Assembly: GCF_022374895.2 (NCBI RefSeq)
Contig: NZ_CP092423.2
Coordinates: 682,001-746,000 of the forward strand
From: Mycobacterium lentiflavum
GTDB taxonomy: Bacteria; Actinomycetota; Actinomycetes; Mycobacteriales; Mycobacteriaceae
Direction: 5' to 3'
Length of the DNA: 64,000 nucleotides
The position numbers were made by a program, and so were the translations under genes. The notes under the pieces are model-generated. The model was not told where the DNA came from and did not search any database. It saw only the letters and a list, made by a program, of their open reading frames with translations. Of this stretch, positions 1-15,095 are shown in pieces. The first letter of the stretch is position 1, and each line of letters begins with the position of its first letter.

Positions 1-475
1 CAGCGGCGATATCGACCCCGGTGTCATCAGTTACCTGTGGCGCACCGCGAAGATGGATGTGGAGGCGATCGAGTCCATGCTCAACAACCGGTCGGGTGTC
101 TGGGGCCTGGCCGGTGAGCGCGACTTCCGCCGGCTGCACGCGATGATCGAATCGGGGGACAGCTCAGCACAATTGGGGTACGACGTATTCATCCACCGGC
201 TGCGTAAGTACATCGGCGCCTACCTGGCGGTGCTGGGGCACACCGACGTGCTGACTTTCACCGCCGGCATCGGCGAGAACGACGCGTTGGTGCGTCGTGA
301 TGCCGTGAGCGGGCTGGAGGCGTTGGGCATCGCTCTCGACGAGACTCGCAACCGGTCCACAGACAAGGGTGCACAGCGGATTTCGGCCGACGATTCCCCG
401 ATCACGGTGCTCGTCGTACCGACCAACGAAGAACTCGCGATCGCACGCGATTGCGCGGACCTGCTGGCGAGCTAG
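1..475 (+). CDS. ackA: Acetate kinase, C-terminal part (5' end outside window)
   Basis: Converts acetate and ATP to acetyl phosphate and ADP (or the reverse) in the cytoplasmic Pta-AckA route. The reading frame is open from base 2 and gives about 157 C-terminal residues ending at a TAG. The acetate kinase motif GDIDPG lies at the very start of the visible part, and the conserved FTAGIGEND segment lies about two thirds through; both belong to the ASKHA fold nucleotide-binding half. The next gene downstream is convergent, and a palindromic repeat fills the gap between them. In M. tuberculosis ackA lies beside pknG, so the genes that follow here are additional. Identity is secure; only the N-terminal part cannot be judged. 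Confidence 0.95.
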   Translation, partial: SGDIDPGVISYLWRTAKMDVEAIESMLNNRSGVWGLAGERDFRRLHAMIESGDSSAQLGYDVFIHRLRKYIGAYLAVLGHTDVLTFTAGIGENDALVRRDAVSGLEALGIALDETRNRSTDKGAQRISADDSPITVLVVPTNEELAIARDCADLLAS

Positions 476-508
476 CTCGACGCCCGTCGCTGCCCGTCGG
501 TTTCGCAT

Positions 509-584
509 CGAATGTGCGCCCACGGAGTTGAGTGTGCACCCGGGGCGAGAATGTCGCCGAAATCCCGCCCAGGACGCGCACTCT
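509..584 (+). repeat. GAGTGTGCG palindromic repeat, copy 1
   Basis: An imperfect inverted repeat. The left arm begins GAGTGTGCACCC at 530 and the right arm ends ACGCGCACTC at about 583, with a TCGCCGA-like centre. A degenerate extra half-site (GAATGTGCG, from 510) stands 20 bases before the left arm. The same layout recurs at 3112-3212 and 4105-4182 in the same orientation. It lies between the convergent 3' ends of ackA and the DUF1501 gene, where a hairpin could help end transcription. I do not know a formal name for the element. Confidence 0.75.
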
Positions 585-590
585 GGCCGG

Positions 591-1784
591 CTAGAGGAAG
601 CCTAAGCTGGTGCGGCCAGATCCCACCGACGGCGTCGGGTCCGTCCCGACTGTTTTCGCGAGCAGCTCGTGGTACACATCGCGAAAGTCGGTGGTGAACT
701 TGAGATCTCCGTGGTCGAGATCGGTGAGGCTGGGCTCCTCGCCGTAATAGCCCCCCCTGACGGGCACGCCCGCGATGAAGACCGGACCCGCGGTGCCGTG
801 ATCGGTTCCGTGTGACGCGTTGGCCGCCACCCGTCGTCCGAACTCCGAGTAGGCCATCAAGACCACGTTGCGGCCGTGGCGATCCGCGGCCATGTCCCGC
901 AGGAACGGCGTCACCGCCTCGTCGAGCCTTTGCAGCAGACGCTGTTGGGTATCGCGTTCGTTGGCGTGGGTATCGAAGCCGCCCAGCGCAACCGTGTAGA
1001 CCCGGGTCGGAACGCCGGCGCGTACCGCGGCGGCAACCATATTCAGCTGTGTTGCCAGCGAATTATCCTCTTTAGCAGCAGAAGTGATCGCCCCGAACGT
1101 CTTGCTGGTAGTGCGGCTGGCTCGATAGGCCTTACGCACCGCCGCCATCGCCGGGGTGTCGGCGGGGTCGTCGTCGCCGAGCGCGCTGACGATGGTGTCG
1201 AAGCGCTCCGCCTGCGAACCCGCCGCTCGCGTCGGTGAAAGCGCTGCCGCCGTGTACTTGTCGCCCACTGCCAGCGGAGGCAGCACGGGCCCGATGTTCA
1301 CCGCGCGCAACGGGTCGTCGCCGGTGACGTCGAGCCAGCGACCGATCCACCCGGTCGAGACCGGTTCGGCGGGCGACGCCGTCTGCCAGATGTCCATCGA
1401 CCGGAAGTGACTGTGGTCGGGCCGCGGATAGCTCACACCACGCACGATGGCGAGCTGGCGCTGGCTCCACAACTGGGCCATGCCCTTCATCGCAGGGTTG
1501 AGCCCAAGCTGGGAATCCAGGTGCAACACCTCACCCGGGGCGTAGGCAAGCTCGGGGCGAGAATCGTGGTAAGCGTTGTCGGAGTAGGGGATTAGCGTGT
1601 TGATGCCGTCGTTGCCGCCGTAGAGCGTGACGATCACCAGCACGCCGGCACCGTCGGCGAGCGGTCGGTCCTCGGCCGCGCGCATCAGGTCGGGCCAGCC
1701 GACCGCGACCGCCCCGGAGAGCAGGCCCGCCGCGCCCACGCCGGCGCTGGCGATCAGGAATCTGCGGCGATTGATCTCGGGCAT
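591..1784 (-). CDS. DUF1501 family protein, Tat-exported
   Basis: A 397-residue protein of the DUF1501 family, a group with an alkaline-phosphatase/sulfatase-like fold and no settled function. The N-terminus carries a twin-arginine signal (RRRFL at residues 6-10, followed by a hydrophobic Ala/Gly stretch), so export in folded form is expected. Family motifs seen in order: GGNDGINTLIP, GGFDTH, YSEFGRR and DHGTAGPVFIAG. The open frame continues upstream of 1784, but there it only reads antisense to the next gene, so ATG at 1784 is chosen. It follows the DUF1800 gene by 8 bases on the same strand. These two families are commonly neighbours in bacteria, which suggests joint action, but what they do is unknown. 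Confidence 0.85.
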   Translation of the reverse strand: MPEINRRRFLIASAGVGAAGLLSGAVAVGWPDLMRAAEDRPLADGAGVLVIVTLYGGNDGINTLIPYSDNAYHDSRPELAYAPGEVLHLDSQLGLNPAMKGMAQLWSQRQLAIVRGVSYPRPDHSHFRSMDIWQTASPAEPVSTGWIGRWLDVTGDDPLRAVNIGPVLPPLAVGDKYTAAALSPTRAAGSQAERFDTIVSALGDDDPADTPAMAAVRKAYRASRTTSKTFGAITSAAKEDNSLATQLNMVAAAVRAGVPTRVYTVALGGFDTHANERDTQQRLLQRLDEAVTPFLRDMAADRHGRNVVLMAYSEFGRRVAANASHGTDHGTAGPVFIAGVPVRGGYYGEEPSLTDLDHGDLKFTTDFRDVYHELLAKTVGTDPTPSVGSGRTSLGFL

Positions 1785-1792
1785 GGCTCTCG

Positions 1793-3106
1793 TTACGAAG
1801 TCAGGTATTCGGGCGTGTTGACGGCGGCGGCCACCAGCTGCGGCGGCTTGCGCACCAGGGGATCGAGCGCGTCGGCGGATCGGTCCGACCAGGAGCCGAT
1901 GCCGAGCCAATAGCCGACCGCCTCGATGCGGTCGGCGGGGGCCACGCTTTCGATGCCCGACAGGTCGCCGAGGTGTGCCAGCCGGACGGCGGCGCGCAGC
2001 CGCGCCTCGGCGCTTGCGGTCGACAGCCATACCTGGCCGTGCGGCCAGCCGCCGACGCTCGGCGGGTAAAAGGGCCGCTGCCCAAGGGCTTTCAACGTCG
2101 TGTCGGCCATCTTCAGGACCTCCGGCTTGTCGACGGGAACGCGCAGCGCTCGCATCACACCAACCAGCCACTCGATCGGAGTGTTGACCACGGCGGCGCG
2201 GTTGGCGGTGAACTCCTCGTCGGTGAGGATGGCGCGAGTCAGCGCACGGAGATCGCGCCCGGGGCCGTAGGCGGAGACCAGGCGGCTCAGCACCTCGGGT
2301 GCGGCTGGTTCGTCGGAGGCCAACTGTCGCCACAGGCGTCCGGCGACATATTCCGCCGACTTCGGTTGCGCCAGAACGGTATCGCAGAATCCGGCGGCGT
2401 CGAAATCGCGGGTGAGGCCGAACAGTGTCTTGCCGCCCGAGTCATGTCGTTTGGGGGTCAGCGATGTTTGGCCGTCGGCGTCGATCACCCAACCTGTCAA
2501 AGCCCTGGCGCCGGCGCGAACGTCGTCCTCGGTGTAACCGTTGCCATGGCCCAGCGCGAACAGCTCCATGAATTCGCGGGCGAGGTTTTCGTTGGGAGCC
2601 TTGGCGGTATTGCTCTGCCCGTCCAGCCAGCGCAACATCGCGGCGTCGGTCAGCATCGCGAAGGCAAGTGCCCGAAAATCCCCCAGCGACAGGGTGCGCA
2701 GCTTCTCGTTCTGTGCAGCCATGTGTGCGGCGGACCGGACCTTCTGCGCGGAGGTCGCAAAGTGGTTGTGCCACAGCAGGGTCAGCTTCTCGTGCACCGG
2801 CTGCCCGACGGTCACCATGCGTCGCAGCCACCAGCTCGACAGTATGCCCTCTTGTTCGGCGACTTGGTGGTTGAACTCCTTGCGGGCCGCCGGGGTCGCG
2901 CCCTTGCCGGGGGGGCGCAGCGCCTGCAGCCGCGGCAGCGGGGTGGCGACCGCACCCGGATCCTGGGCGGGGTCACTGGCCAGCATGGCGTCGACGTAGC
3001 CGGGCCAGTCCCGGCCGAGTGCCGCGTCGACCTCGGGTCCGGTCACCCCGAACCCGGCTCGTCGCAGCACGCGAGCCACCGTCATCCACTGCGCGGGCTG
3101 GCCCAT
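1793..3106 (-). CDS. DUF1800 family protein
   Basis: A 437-residue DUF1800 protein. Family hallmarks are LTLLWHNHFATS and NENLAREFMELFALG in the central region, followed by a TGW segment and a C-terminal helical part. No signal peptide is evident in the chosen N-terminus. Starts are possible at 3124, 3106 and 3085; 3124 lies inside a palindromic repeat, so ATG at 3106 is preferred. It is the first gene of a two-gene unit with the Tat-exported DUF1501 protein 8 bases downstream. The region between its start and the divergent DUF559 gene holds repeat copy 2, so the promoter must lie in or next to that repeat. Function is not known. Confidence 0.85.
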   Translation of the reverse strand: MGQPAQWMTVARVLRRAGFGVTGPEVDAALGRDWPGYVDAMLASDPAQDPGAVATPLPRLQALRPPGKGATPAARKEFNHQVAEQEGILSSWWLRRMVTVGQPVHEKLTLLWHNHFATSAQKVRSAAHMAAQNEKLRTLSLGDFRALAFAMLTDAAMLRWLDGQSNTAKAPNENLAREFMELFALGHGNGYTEDDVRAGARALTGWVIDADGQTSLTPKRHDSGGKTLFGLTRDFDAAGFCDTVLAQPKSAEYVAGRLWRQLASDEPAAPEVLSRLVSAYGPGRDLRALTRAILTDEEFTANRAAVVNTPIEWLVGVMRALRVPVDKPEVLKMADTTLKALGQRPFYPPSVGGWPHGQVWLSTASAEARLRAAVRLAHLGDLSGIESVAPADRIEAVGYWLGIGSWSDRSADALDPLVRKPPQLVAAAVNTPEYLTS

Positions 3107-3111
3107 GCTTT

Positions 3112-3212
3112 CGAGTGTGCACATGGAGCTATGAATCAGCTGTGTCCTGACGGTTTTGAGTGCGCGCCTAGGGCGGGAATTTCGCCGATTCTGCGCCCAG
3201 GACGCACACTCG
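3112..3212 (+). repeat. GAGTGTGCG palindromic repeat, copy 2
   Basis: The leading half-site GAGTGTGC is at 3113-3120. A palindrome follows whose left arm begins GAGTGCGCGCC at 3158 and whose right arm ends GACGCACACTCG at 3212. Same orientation and architecture as copies 1 and 3, but with 45 rather than 20 bases between half-site and palindrome. It occupies the divergent gap between the DUF1800 and DUF559 genes, six bases from the chosen DUF1800 start. Confidence 0.75.
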
Positions 3213-3268
3213 ACGACCCTGTGCATGAGCGAAATCGGGCGTGCCGCGGGCGTGGGAGTGTTCGCACC

Positions 3269-7510
<4,242 letters not shown>

Positions 7511-7511
<1 letters not shown>

Positions 7512-8830
7512 TATCGATACTCTTTCAGCCGCGGCCATAAGCCCAGGGCGACCGCGATGGCGGCACCCAGGCTGAGCACCACGCCGCCGACCTGGGCGCC
7601 GGACAGCCCGCTGCGCGCGTTGATCACGTCGTTGCGCAGGTGCGTCCGGCACTGCGTCATGGCCTTGCCCAACTGGTCTTCGAGCTTGTCGAACGCGGGG
7701 GTCGAGTCGTCCTCGGCGCTGCCCAGCGCGATCTGAGTGGCCGAGCGATAGTTACCGACCGAGATGTAGGAATTGATGCGGTCGTTGGCCTGCCGCCAGC
7801 GGACCAGCAGCTGGTCGGCGCCCTGCAGGTCGGGTTTGTCGACGGCATCGCTGCGGGCCATGTACTGGTCGATCTGCTGATGCATGAAGTCGATGCGCTG
7901 ATAGAACGACTGTTTGCGGATCTGCTCGTCGCCGCGCCGGATCAACGACAGTGTCTCGTCGGCCCGGGCCTGTTGTGCCGTGATCGCCACGCTGGTCACG
8001 GTCTTGAGCGACTCGGCCGCCGTGTCTTTGGCGCTACGGCTGGCAGCCGTGGAGATTGTTAGCGCAGTCCCGACCCACACCACCATGACGAGGATACCGA
8101 GCGCACCCACGACCAGCCCGGGATTAATGCGGCGCCGGGTGCGCCGGGCCAGCCAACGATGCGAGAACAGGCCGAAGACGACCGTGGTCGCGATGACGAG
8201 GACCACCGGAGCCGGAAAGTGCGTGGACGCCGTGGTTTCCGCGTCCACCCGTTCCGCCGTCGCCTGGTACAGCTGCGCCGCGTCGGGCAGGATCGTCGAC
8301 TGCATCAGGCCCGAGGCTTCCGACAGGTACGACGAACCGACCGGGTTGCCTTCCCGATTGTTGGTCCGCGCAATTTCGATCAGGCCCGTATAGACGGCCA
8401 GCTCGGCGTTGATCTTGCCGAGTAGCTGTACCAGCGGTTCATCGGTCAGACCGCTGGAGGCCCGGGTCACCGCGACCGCCGCGTCGGTGATGGCCTGCTC
8501 GTAGCGCATGCGGACCGGCCACGGCTCGGCCTGGGCGATGAATGCGGTGGCCGCCGCGGCGTCGGCCACTGACAGTGTGGTGTAGAGGCGCCCGGCCGCG
8601 AACGCCAGCGGCTCGGTGTGGTTGAGCACGGTGGACAGCACTTGCTGGCGGTGGTTGATCGTCGTCGAGGTGGCGAAGGCGCTGGAGACCCCGAGCGCCG
8701 CCAGCACGATGCCGATGGTGAGGATGCGGCCGGGGGTCGTCGAGATGAACCACCAACGGGGGTGGGCCGGTTCGCCCGGCGACCGCGACCCCAACGGTTC
8801 GGTCGACGGGTGCGCCAGCTCAACCGTCAC
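7511..8830 (-). CDS. glnX: GlnX, transmembrane signal transducer
   Basis: A 439-residue membrane protein matching the M. tuberculosis Rv0412c product, proposed to carry the GlnH ligand signal across the membrane to PknG. Predicted membrane spans lie near residues 35-54, 206-223, 238-258 and 412-431. Two mainly helical extramembrane regions separate them, one of about 150 residues after the first span and a second after the third. The start is GTG at 8830; it is the first gene of the operon, and 133 bases separate it from the divergent mutT3. The C-terminus KEYR overlaps the glnH start. Confidence 0.9.
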
Positions 8831-8963
8831 GTGTTTTCAGACCTCAACTTTCGGTCACCTGGAATGCGCCGTTCGTACCTGTATAAGCGAATTCTAAGAG
8901 GATGTCGGCACGGATGGGGGGAGGCGGCCCCAATTTCGGTGATCGGCTGCATATCCTGAACGC

Positions 8964-9596
8964 GTGCATGGCGACGGTGACGGATGGGTGATATCCGACA
9001 GCGGCGCCCACTACTGGGGTCGGTTCGGCGCGGCGGGTCTGCTACTGCGGGCGCCACGGCCCGACGGCACCCCCGCGGTGTTGCTGCAACACCGGGCGGT
9101 CTGGAGCCATCAGGGCGGCACCTGGGGGTTGCCCGGCGGCGCCCGGGATAGCCACGAAACCCCGGAGCAGACGGCGGTCCGCGAAGCCCACGAGGAGGCC
9201 GGGCTGCTGGCCGAGCGGGTGGCAGTGCGGGCGACCGTGGTCACCGCGCAGGTGGCCGGGATCGCCGGCACCCACTGGTCCTACACCACCGTCATCGCCG
9301 ACGCCGGCGAGTTGCTGCACACGGTGCCCAACCGGGAAAGCGCCGAAATGCGCTGGGTCGCCGAGAACGAGGTGGCAGACCTGCCGCTGCATCCCGGCTT
9401 CGCGGCCAGCTGGGAGCGGCTGCGCACCGCGACGGCGCTGATTCCGCTCGGCCATGCCGACGAACGGCGCCAGCACCTGCCGCGCACGCTGGAGATCGAC
9501 GCCGGGGTCTTCGTCTGGTGCATGCCGGTCGATGCGGATCAGGCGCCGTCGCAGCTGAGTCCCCGGATCAGCTCGCTGCTCGAAGCGCTGAACTGA
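8964..9596 (+). CDS. mutT3: MutT3, Nudix hydrolase
   Basis: A 210-residue Nudix pyrophosphohydrolase, orthologue of M. tuberculosis MutT3, thought to sanitise oxidised nucleotides. The Nudix box is complete: GG at the start, then E, then REAHEEAGL (GX5EX7REUXEEXGU pattern). The N-terminus starts at GTG 8964 and runs into [12 protein letters not shown], which is conserved in orthologues. The gene is divergent from glnX. Its last 29 bases overlap the convergent thiE gene. Confidence 0.93.
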   Translation: MHGDGDGWVISDSGAHYWGRFGAAGLLLRAPRPDGTPAVLLQHRAVWSHQGGTWGLPGGARDSHETPEQTAVREAHEEAGLLAERVAVRATVVTAQVAGIAGTHWSYTTVIADAGELLHTVPNRESAEMRWVAENEVADLPLHPGFAASWERLRTATALIPLGHADERRQHLPRTLEIDAGVFVWCMPVDADQAPSQLSPRISSLLEALN

Positions 9597-10251
9597 GCTG
9601 TTCGGCCGCGGCCCGGGGGTCTTCGGCCGCGGTGATCGCGCGTACCACCACGATTCGCCGGGCGCCGGCCGCGAGCACCTCGGGCAGCCGTTGCACGTCG
9701 ATGCCACCGATCGCGAACCACGGCGTGGCCGGGTTCGACCGAGCCGCCGTCTCGACCAGCGGCAACCCCGGCGCGGAGCGGCCGGGCTTGGTGGGAGTGG
9801 GCCAGCACGGACCGACACAGAAGTAGTCGACTTCCCCTGTTTCCAAGGCCGCCGTGGCGTCTTTGACCTGGTCGGCGTCGTGGGTGGAGAGGCCGATCAG
9901 CGTGTCGGACCCGGCGATTTCGCGGGCCACGTCCGGTGGCAGGTCGCCCTGGCCCAGGTGCAGCACGTCGGCTCCGGCCGCGCGGGCGATGTCGGCCCGA
10001 TCGTTGACCGCGAACAGCGCGCTGTGCCGCCGCGCCGCATCCGCCAGGATCTCGCAGGCGGCCAGCTCCTCGCGCGCCTCCAGCGGGCCGAACCGCCGCT
10101 CACCAGCCGATCCCTTGTCGCGCAGCTGGATAATGTCCACCCCACCGGCCAGGGCGGCGTCGGCGAATTGGGCCAGGTCGCCGCGCTCGCGCCGCGCGTC
10201 GGTACACAGATATAGCCGGGCGTCAGTAAGACGGGTAACAGGATCGTGCAC
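9568..10251 (-). CDS. thiE: Thiamine-phosphate synthase ThiE
   Basis: Joins hydroxymethylpyrimidine diphosphate and thiazole phosphate to make thiamine phosphate in the cytoplasm. The 227-residue TIM-barrel protein shows [27 protein letters not shown] and the phosphate-binding [11 protein letters not shown] loop, then GGI near the C-terminus. GTG at 10251 starts MHDPVTR. The gene is divergent from thiO; the riboswitch in the gap belongs to the thiO side, so thiE may be transcribed without it. Its 3' end overlaps mutT3. Confidence 0.95.
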   Translation of the reverse strand: MHDPVTRLTDARLYLCTDARRERGDLAQFADAALAGGVDIIQLRDKGSAGERRFGPLEAREELAACEILADAARRHSALFAVNDRADIARAAGADVLHLGQGDLPPDVAREIAGSDTLIGLSTHDADQVKDATAALETGEVDYFCVGPCWPTPTKPGRSAPGLPLVETAARSNPATPWFAIGGIDVQRLPEVLAAGARRIVVVRAITAAEDPRAAAEQLSSALRAAS

Positions 10252-10293
10252 ACCGCGACGCTAGCGCGCTAGCGTAGAAGCCGAACAACGAGA

Positions 10294-10399
10294 GACACGG
10301 GAGTCCCGGGCGATCTGCGGGGCTGAGAGTGGACACAGCCGCAACTGCCGGAGCTGTCCTTACCGTCACACCTGATCCGGATCATGCCGGCGAAGGGAG
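10294..10399 (+). promoter_or_regulatory. TPP riboswitch (THI element) upstream of thiO
   Basis: Consensus pieces appear in the right order: ACACGGGAG (about 10295), GGGGCTGAGAG (10319-10329), ACCGTCACACCTGATCCGG (10362-10380), then ATCATGCCGGCGAAGGGAG. The last element GGGAG sits just before the thiO ATG at 10406, so closing of the aptamer could hide the ribosome-binding site. It would repress thiO-thiS-thiG when thiamine pyrophosphate is plentiful. Confidence 0.95.
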
Positions 10400-10405
10400 C
10401 GGAAG

Positions 10406-11415
10406 ATGTCAGAGGCAGGCACGCTGGCCGTCATCGGCGGCGGCGTGATCGGGCTGTCGGTGGCGCGCCGGGCAGCCCAGGCCGGATGGTCGGTGCGGGT
10501 GCACCGCACCGGCGCGCACGGCGCGTCCTGGGTCGCCGGCGGCATGCTGGCCCCGCACAGCGAAGGCTGGCCCGGCGAGCAGCGGTTGCTGAGGCTGGGC
10601 TTGGAGTCGCTGCGGCTGTGGCGTGAGGGCGGCTATCTGGACGGGCTGCCGCCGGAGGTGGTCACCGCGCGCGAGTCGCTGGTGGTGGCCGTCGACCGGG
10701 CGGACGTCGCCGACTTACGCACCGTGGCGGACTGGCTGGCCGACCAGGGGCACCCGGTGATCTGGGAGTCGGCCGCGCGCGACGTCGAACCCCTTCTGGC
10801 GCAAGGCATCCGGCACGGTTTTCGGGCACCCACCGAACTGGCCGTGGACAACCGCGCGGTCCTCGACGCGCTGGCTGCGGACTGCGAACGTCGCGGCGTC
10901 GCATGGGCGCCGCCGGCGCCGGACCTGTCCCGGGTCTCCGGCGACGCCGTGGTGATCGCCAACGGTATCGACGCGCCGGCGCTGTGCCCCGGCCTGCCGG
11001 TGCGCCCGGTGAAGGGCGAGGTGCTGCGACTGCGCTGGCGAAAGGGCTGTATGCCGTTGCTGGGCAGAGTGATTCGCGCACGCGTGCACGGCCGCCAGGT
11101 GTACGTAGTGCCGCGTGCGGACGGGGTTGTCGTGGGTGCGACGCAGTACGAACATGGCCGTGACACGGCCCCGGTCGTGTCCGGAATACGTGACCTGCTC
11201 GACGACGCGTGCGCGGTGCTGCCGGCGCTGGGTGAGTACGAGCTGGCCGAATGTGCCGCCGGGCTGCGCCCGATGACACCGGATAACCTTCCTCTGGTGC
11301 ATCGTCTGGACGACCGCACCCTGGTCGCGACCGGGCACGGCCGGTCAGGTTTTCTGCTGGCGCCGTGGACCGCCGAACAGATTGTGTCCGAACTCGTGCC
11401 GGTAGGAGTCCAGTC

Positions 11416-11419
<4 letters not shown>
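10406..11419 (+). CDS. thiO: Glycine oxidase ThiO
   Basis: FAD-dependent oxidase that converts glycine to the iminoacetate needed for the thiazole ring of thiamine. The 337-residue protein begins with the dinucleotide-binding GGGVIGLSVARRAA (about residues 10-23), followed by SWVAGGMLAPHSEGWP, and ends with TGHGRSGFLLAPWTA, typical of the D-amino-acid oxidase/ThiO family. It is first in the riboswitch-controlled thiO-thiS-thiG run; its TGA overlaps the thiS ATG (ATGA). Confidence 0.95.
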
Positions 11420-13185
<1,766 letters not shown>

Positions 13186-13188
13186 AAC

Positions 13189-13707
13189 TCAGCCGTTGGA
13201 CTGCCACCACTTGTAGAGAGCCGCCGTGTCTCCGTTGGACGCGCGGACGAAGGCCAGCACGTTCTTGGCGTCGACGGTCCAGAGCACCTCAGCCTGGCCG
13301 GAATCCGTTCCGCAGGCCACCTGTCCGGCGGAGTCGGAGCTGCCCTGGTGCCAGGTGGTGGGCGACTTGGCGTCCCCGCAGTTGGCGAGGGTGTCACTGC
13401 TGATGAGCTTGGTGAACGAGCTGGCCGTGTCCGCGCTGTTGGCGAACAGGAAGTATTTGCCACCCATCGGGCCGCTGGAGTCGGTGTTCTGTCCGCACTG
13501 CAACACGGCGACCACCGTGGCGGTAAACGAGCCCTGCACCTCGGACACCGCCTGAGACGAGCAGTTGCTGCTGCTGTAGCCCTTCGAAAGGGCACTCAGC
13601 AGCGTGGCGTTGTTGTCTGCCATCGCGGTCGGAGTGCCCACGCAGAAAAAGGTCGCTGTGAAGGCTGCAGCCGTCGCGGCTCGCAGCGTCTTGGTCGGGT
13701 GAGACAT
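13189..13707 (-). CDS. Small secreted four-cysteine protein, tandem copy 1
   Basis: A 172-residue predicted secreted protein of unknown function. Residues 1 to about 31 form a Sec signal peptide ending near PTAMADN. The mature part has four cysteines (in SSNCSS, VLQCGQ, LANCGD and VACGT) and an aromatic end LYKWWQSNG. The start ATG at 13707 is preceded by AGGAG. It is the proximal member of three tandem paralogues with a repeat unit of about 690 bases; the promoter region is duplicated too. The mature fold is not recognised; the four cysteines probably form two disulfides. Confidence 0.85.
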   Translation of the reverse strand: MSHPTKTLRAATAAAFTATFFCVGTPTAMADNNATLLSALSKGYSSSNCSSQAVSEVQGSFTATVVAVLQCGQNTDSSGPMGGKYFLFANSADTASSFTKLISSDTLANCGDAKSPTTWHQGSSDSAGQVACGTDSGQAEVLWTVDAKNVLAFVRASNGDTAALYKWWQSNG

Positions 13708-13881
13708 CCTCGACTCCTGAAATTCGGGTAACCGCCTAAAAGGCTGCGCCGACGGTATTTGTCTTTGCCAGAATGATCGTAGGGGCAAACCACGGCTATG
13801 CAACCCATTCCGCCGAATACGGTTTACCCCGGCATCATTTTCGGCGACACGAGCGTGGAACCTGTTGCGGCCCAAGCCTGA

Positions 13882-14400
13882 TCAGGCGTTGGCCTGCCAC
13901 CACTTGTAGAGCGAGGGCACGTCGCCTTTGGAAAAGATGGAGCCCAACACGTTTTTGCCGTCAACGGTCCAGAGCACCAGGCTGACGCCCTTGTAGGTTC
14001 CGCATGCCATTTGGCCACCGGCCTGGTCGGAACTGGCCTGGTGCCAGGGGCCGGGCTCTTTGCTGCCGGTGCCGCTGCAAGAGGACAGCGTCACGTCTTT
14101 GAGGTTGGACGCGTAGGCACCGCTGAGGTCGTTGGCACTCTTGAAGAGCTGGTAGACGGCGGAAGCCGGACCGCCGGAGTCGGGGTTTGGCCCGCACTGC
14201 AGCTCCGCCACTTCGGCACCCGTCAAGGGCGACGATTGACAGTTGTTGAGGCCGTAGCCCTTCGCCAGCGAAGCGGCCAGCGTGTTGACATCGGCCGAGC
14301 TGCCGGTCTCCGCGGTCGCGGTTGCGGTGCCGACGCAGCAATAGCTAGCCGTAAGAGCTGCGGCTACCGCGGCGCGCAGCAAGTTGGTCGGGTGAAGCAT
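13882..14400 (-). CDS. Small secreted four-cysteine protein, tandem copy 2
   Basis: A 172-residue paralogue of the 13189-13707 product with the same architecture: signal peptide of about 31 residues ending TATATAET, four cysteines in the mature part (NNCQS, LQCGP, LSSCSG and MACGT), TVDGKNVLG and a closing LYKWWQANA. Extra cysteines occur in the signal region (SYCCVG), but it is not a lipobox. ATG at 14400 follows AGGAG. Sequence between copies 1 and 2 has diverged well beyond a recent duplication. Function unknown. Confidence 0.85.
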   Translation of the reverse strand: MLHPTNLLRAAVAAALTASYCCVGTATATAETGSSADVNTLAASLAKGYGLNNCQSSPLTGAEVAELQCGPNPDSGGPASAVYQLFKSANDLSGAYASNLKDVTLSSCSGTGSKEPGPWHQASSDQAGGQMACGTYKGVSLVLWTVDGKNVLGSIFSKGDVPSLYKWWQANA

Positions 14401-14573
14401 CCTCGACTCCTGAGGTTTGTCGGACCGCCGGGACCTAGGCCCCAGCAAATTGTTTGCCAGACTGATCGTAAGGCTAAACCGCAGCTGTGCAACCCATTCC
14501 GTCGCATACCGTTTGCCCTGGCAACATTCTTGGTGATTTGGCGCTGGAACCCGTTGCGGCCCAACCGCAAAGC

Positions 14574-15095
14574 TCAGCCATTGTCTCGCCACCACCGGTA
14601 AAGGGACGGAACGTCGTCGCCGGCGGCGCGGATCACGCCCAGCACGTTCTCGGCTTCATTGGTCCAGACGATCTCGGCACGACTCTGAAAAGTCCCGCAC
14701 GCCACCGATCCCGCGTTGGCGGTGGAGCTGCCCTGGTGCCATGGCGTTGGGGAGGGCTTATCCCCGCAGTTGGTGAGGGTGTCACCGCCGATGACGCCCC
14801 TTGAATGAGTTCGCCAGCGCGCTGCCGTCGCTGAAGAGGAAATATTGCCCGGTACCGGCCCGCTCGGGTCGGGGCTCTGTCCGCGCCGCAGGTAGGGCAG
14901 CGCGCCGCCGGGAACCGTCTGGGAGGTGCGGTTGTTCAGGCCGTAGCCCGTCGGCAGTGCGCTGGCTAGTGTGTTGATATCCGCGCCGCCGCCGATGTTG
15001 GGGTCTGCGGTCGCTGTCGCCGCGCCCGCAAACGCCAAACCACTCACGAGCACCGTGGCCGTCGCGGCGCGCAGCGTGTTGGTCAGAGGTGACGT
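14574..15095 (-). pseudogene. Decaying third copy of the secreted four-cysteine protein
   Basis: Homologous to the two preceding genes but damaged. The codon aligned with their ATG start reads ACG (15093-15095); the next usable start, GTG at 15053, would remove the charged front of the signal peptide. Within the gene a stretch of about 60 bases is read in another frame: the expected QYFLFSDGSALANSFKG is found in the -1 frame, opened by a one-base loss near 14845 and closed by a one-base gain in the G-run near 14800. The first two of the four cysteines are replaced by Arg (NNRTS, LRRGQ), while the last two remain. The WWRDNG end is kept. A product from GTG 15053 (159 residues) is conceivable. 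Confidence 0.75.

Noticed and set aside
1973..3268. Long in-frame extension upstream of the DUF559 protein
   Set aside because: It only reads antisense to the DUF1800 gene and crosses repeat copy 2; the recognisable protein begins at 3269.
13189..15095. Lipoproteins rather than secreted proteins, because of cysteines in the signal region of copy 2
   Set aside because: SYCCVG is followed by further signal-like residues and is not conserved as a lipobox in copy 1; a Sec signal peptide fits all three copies better.
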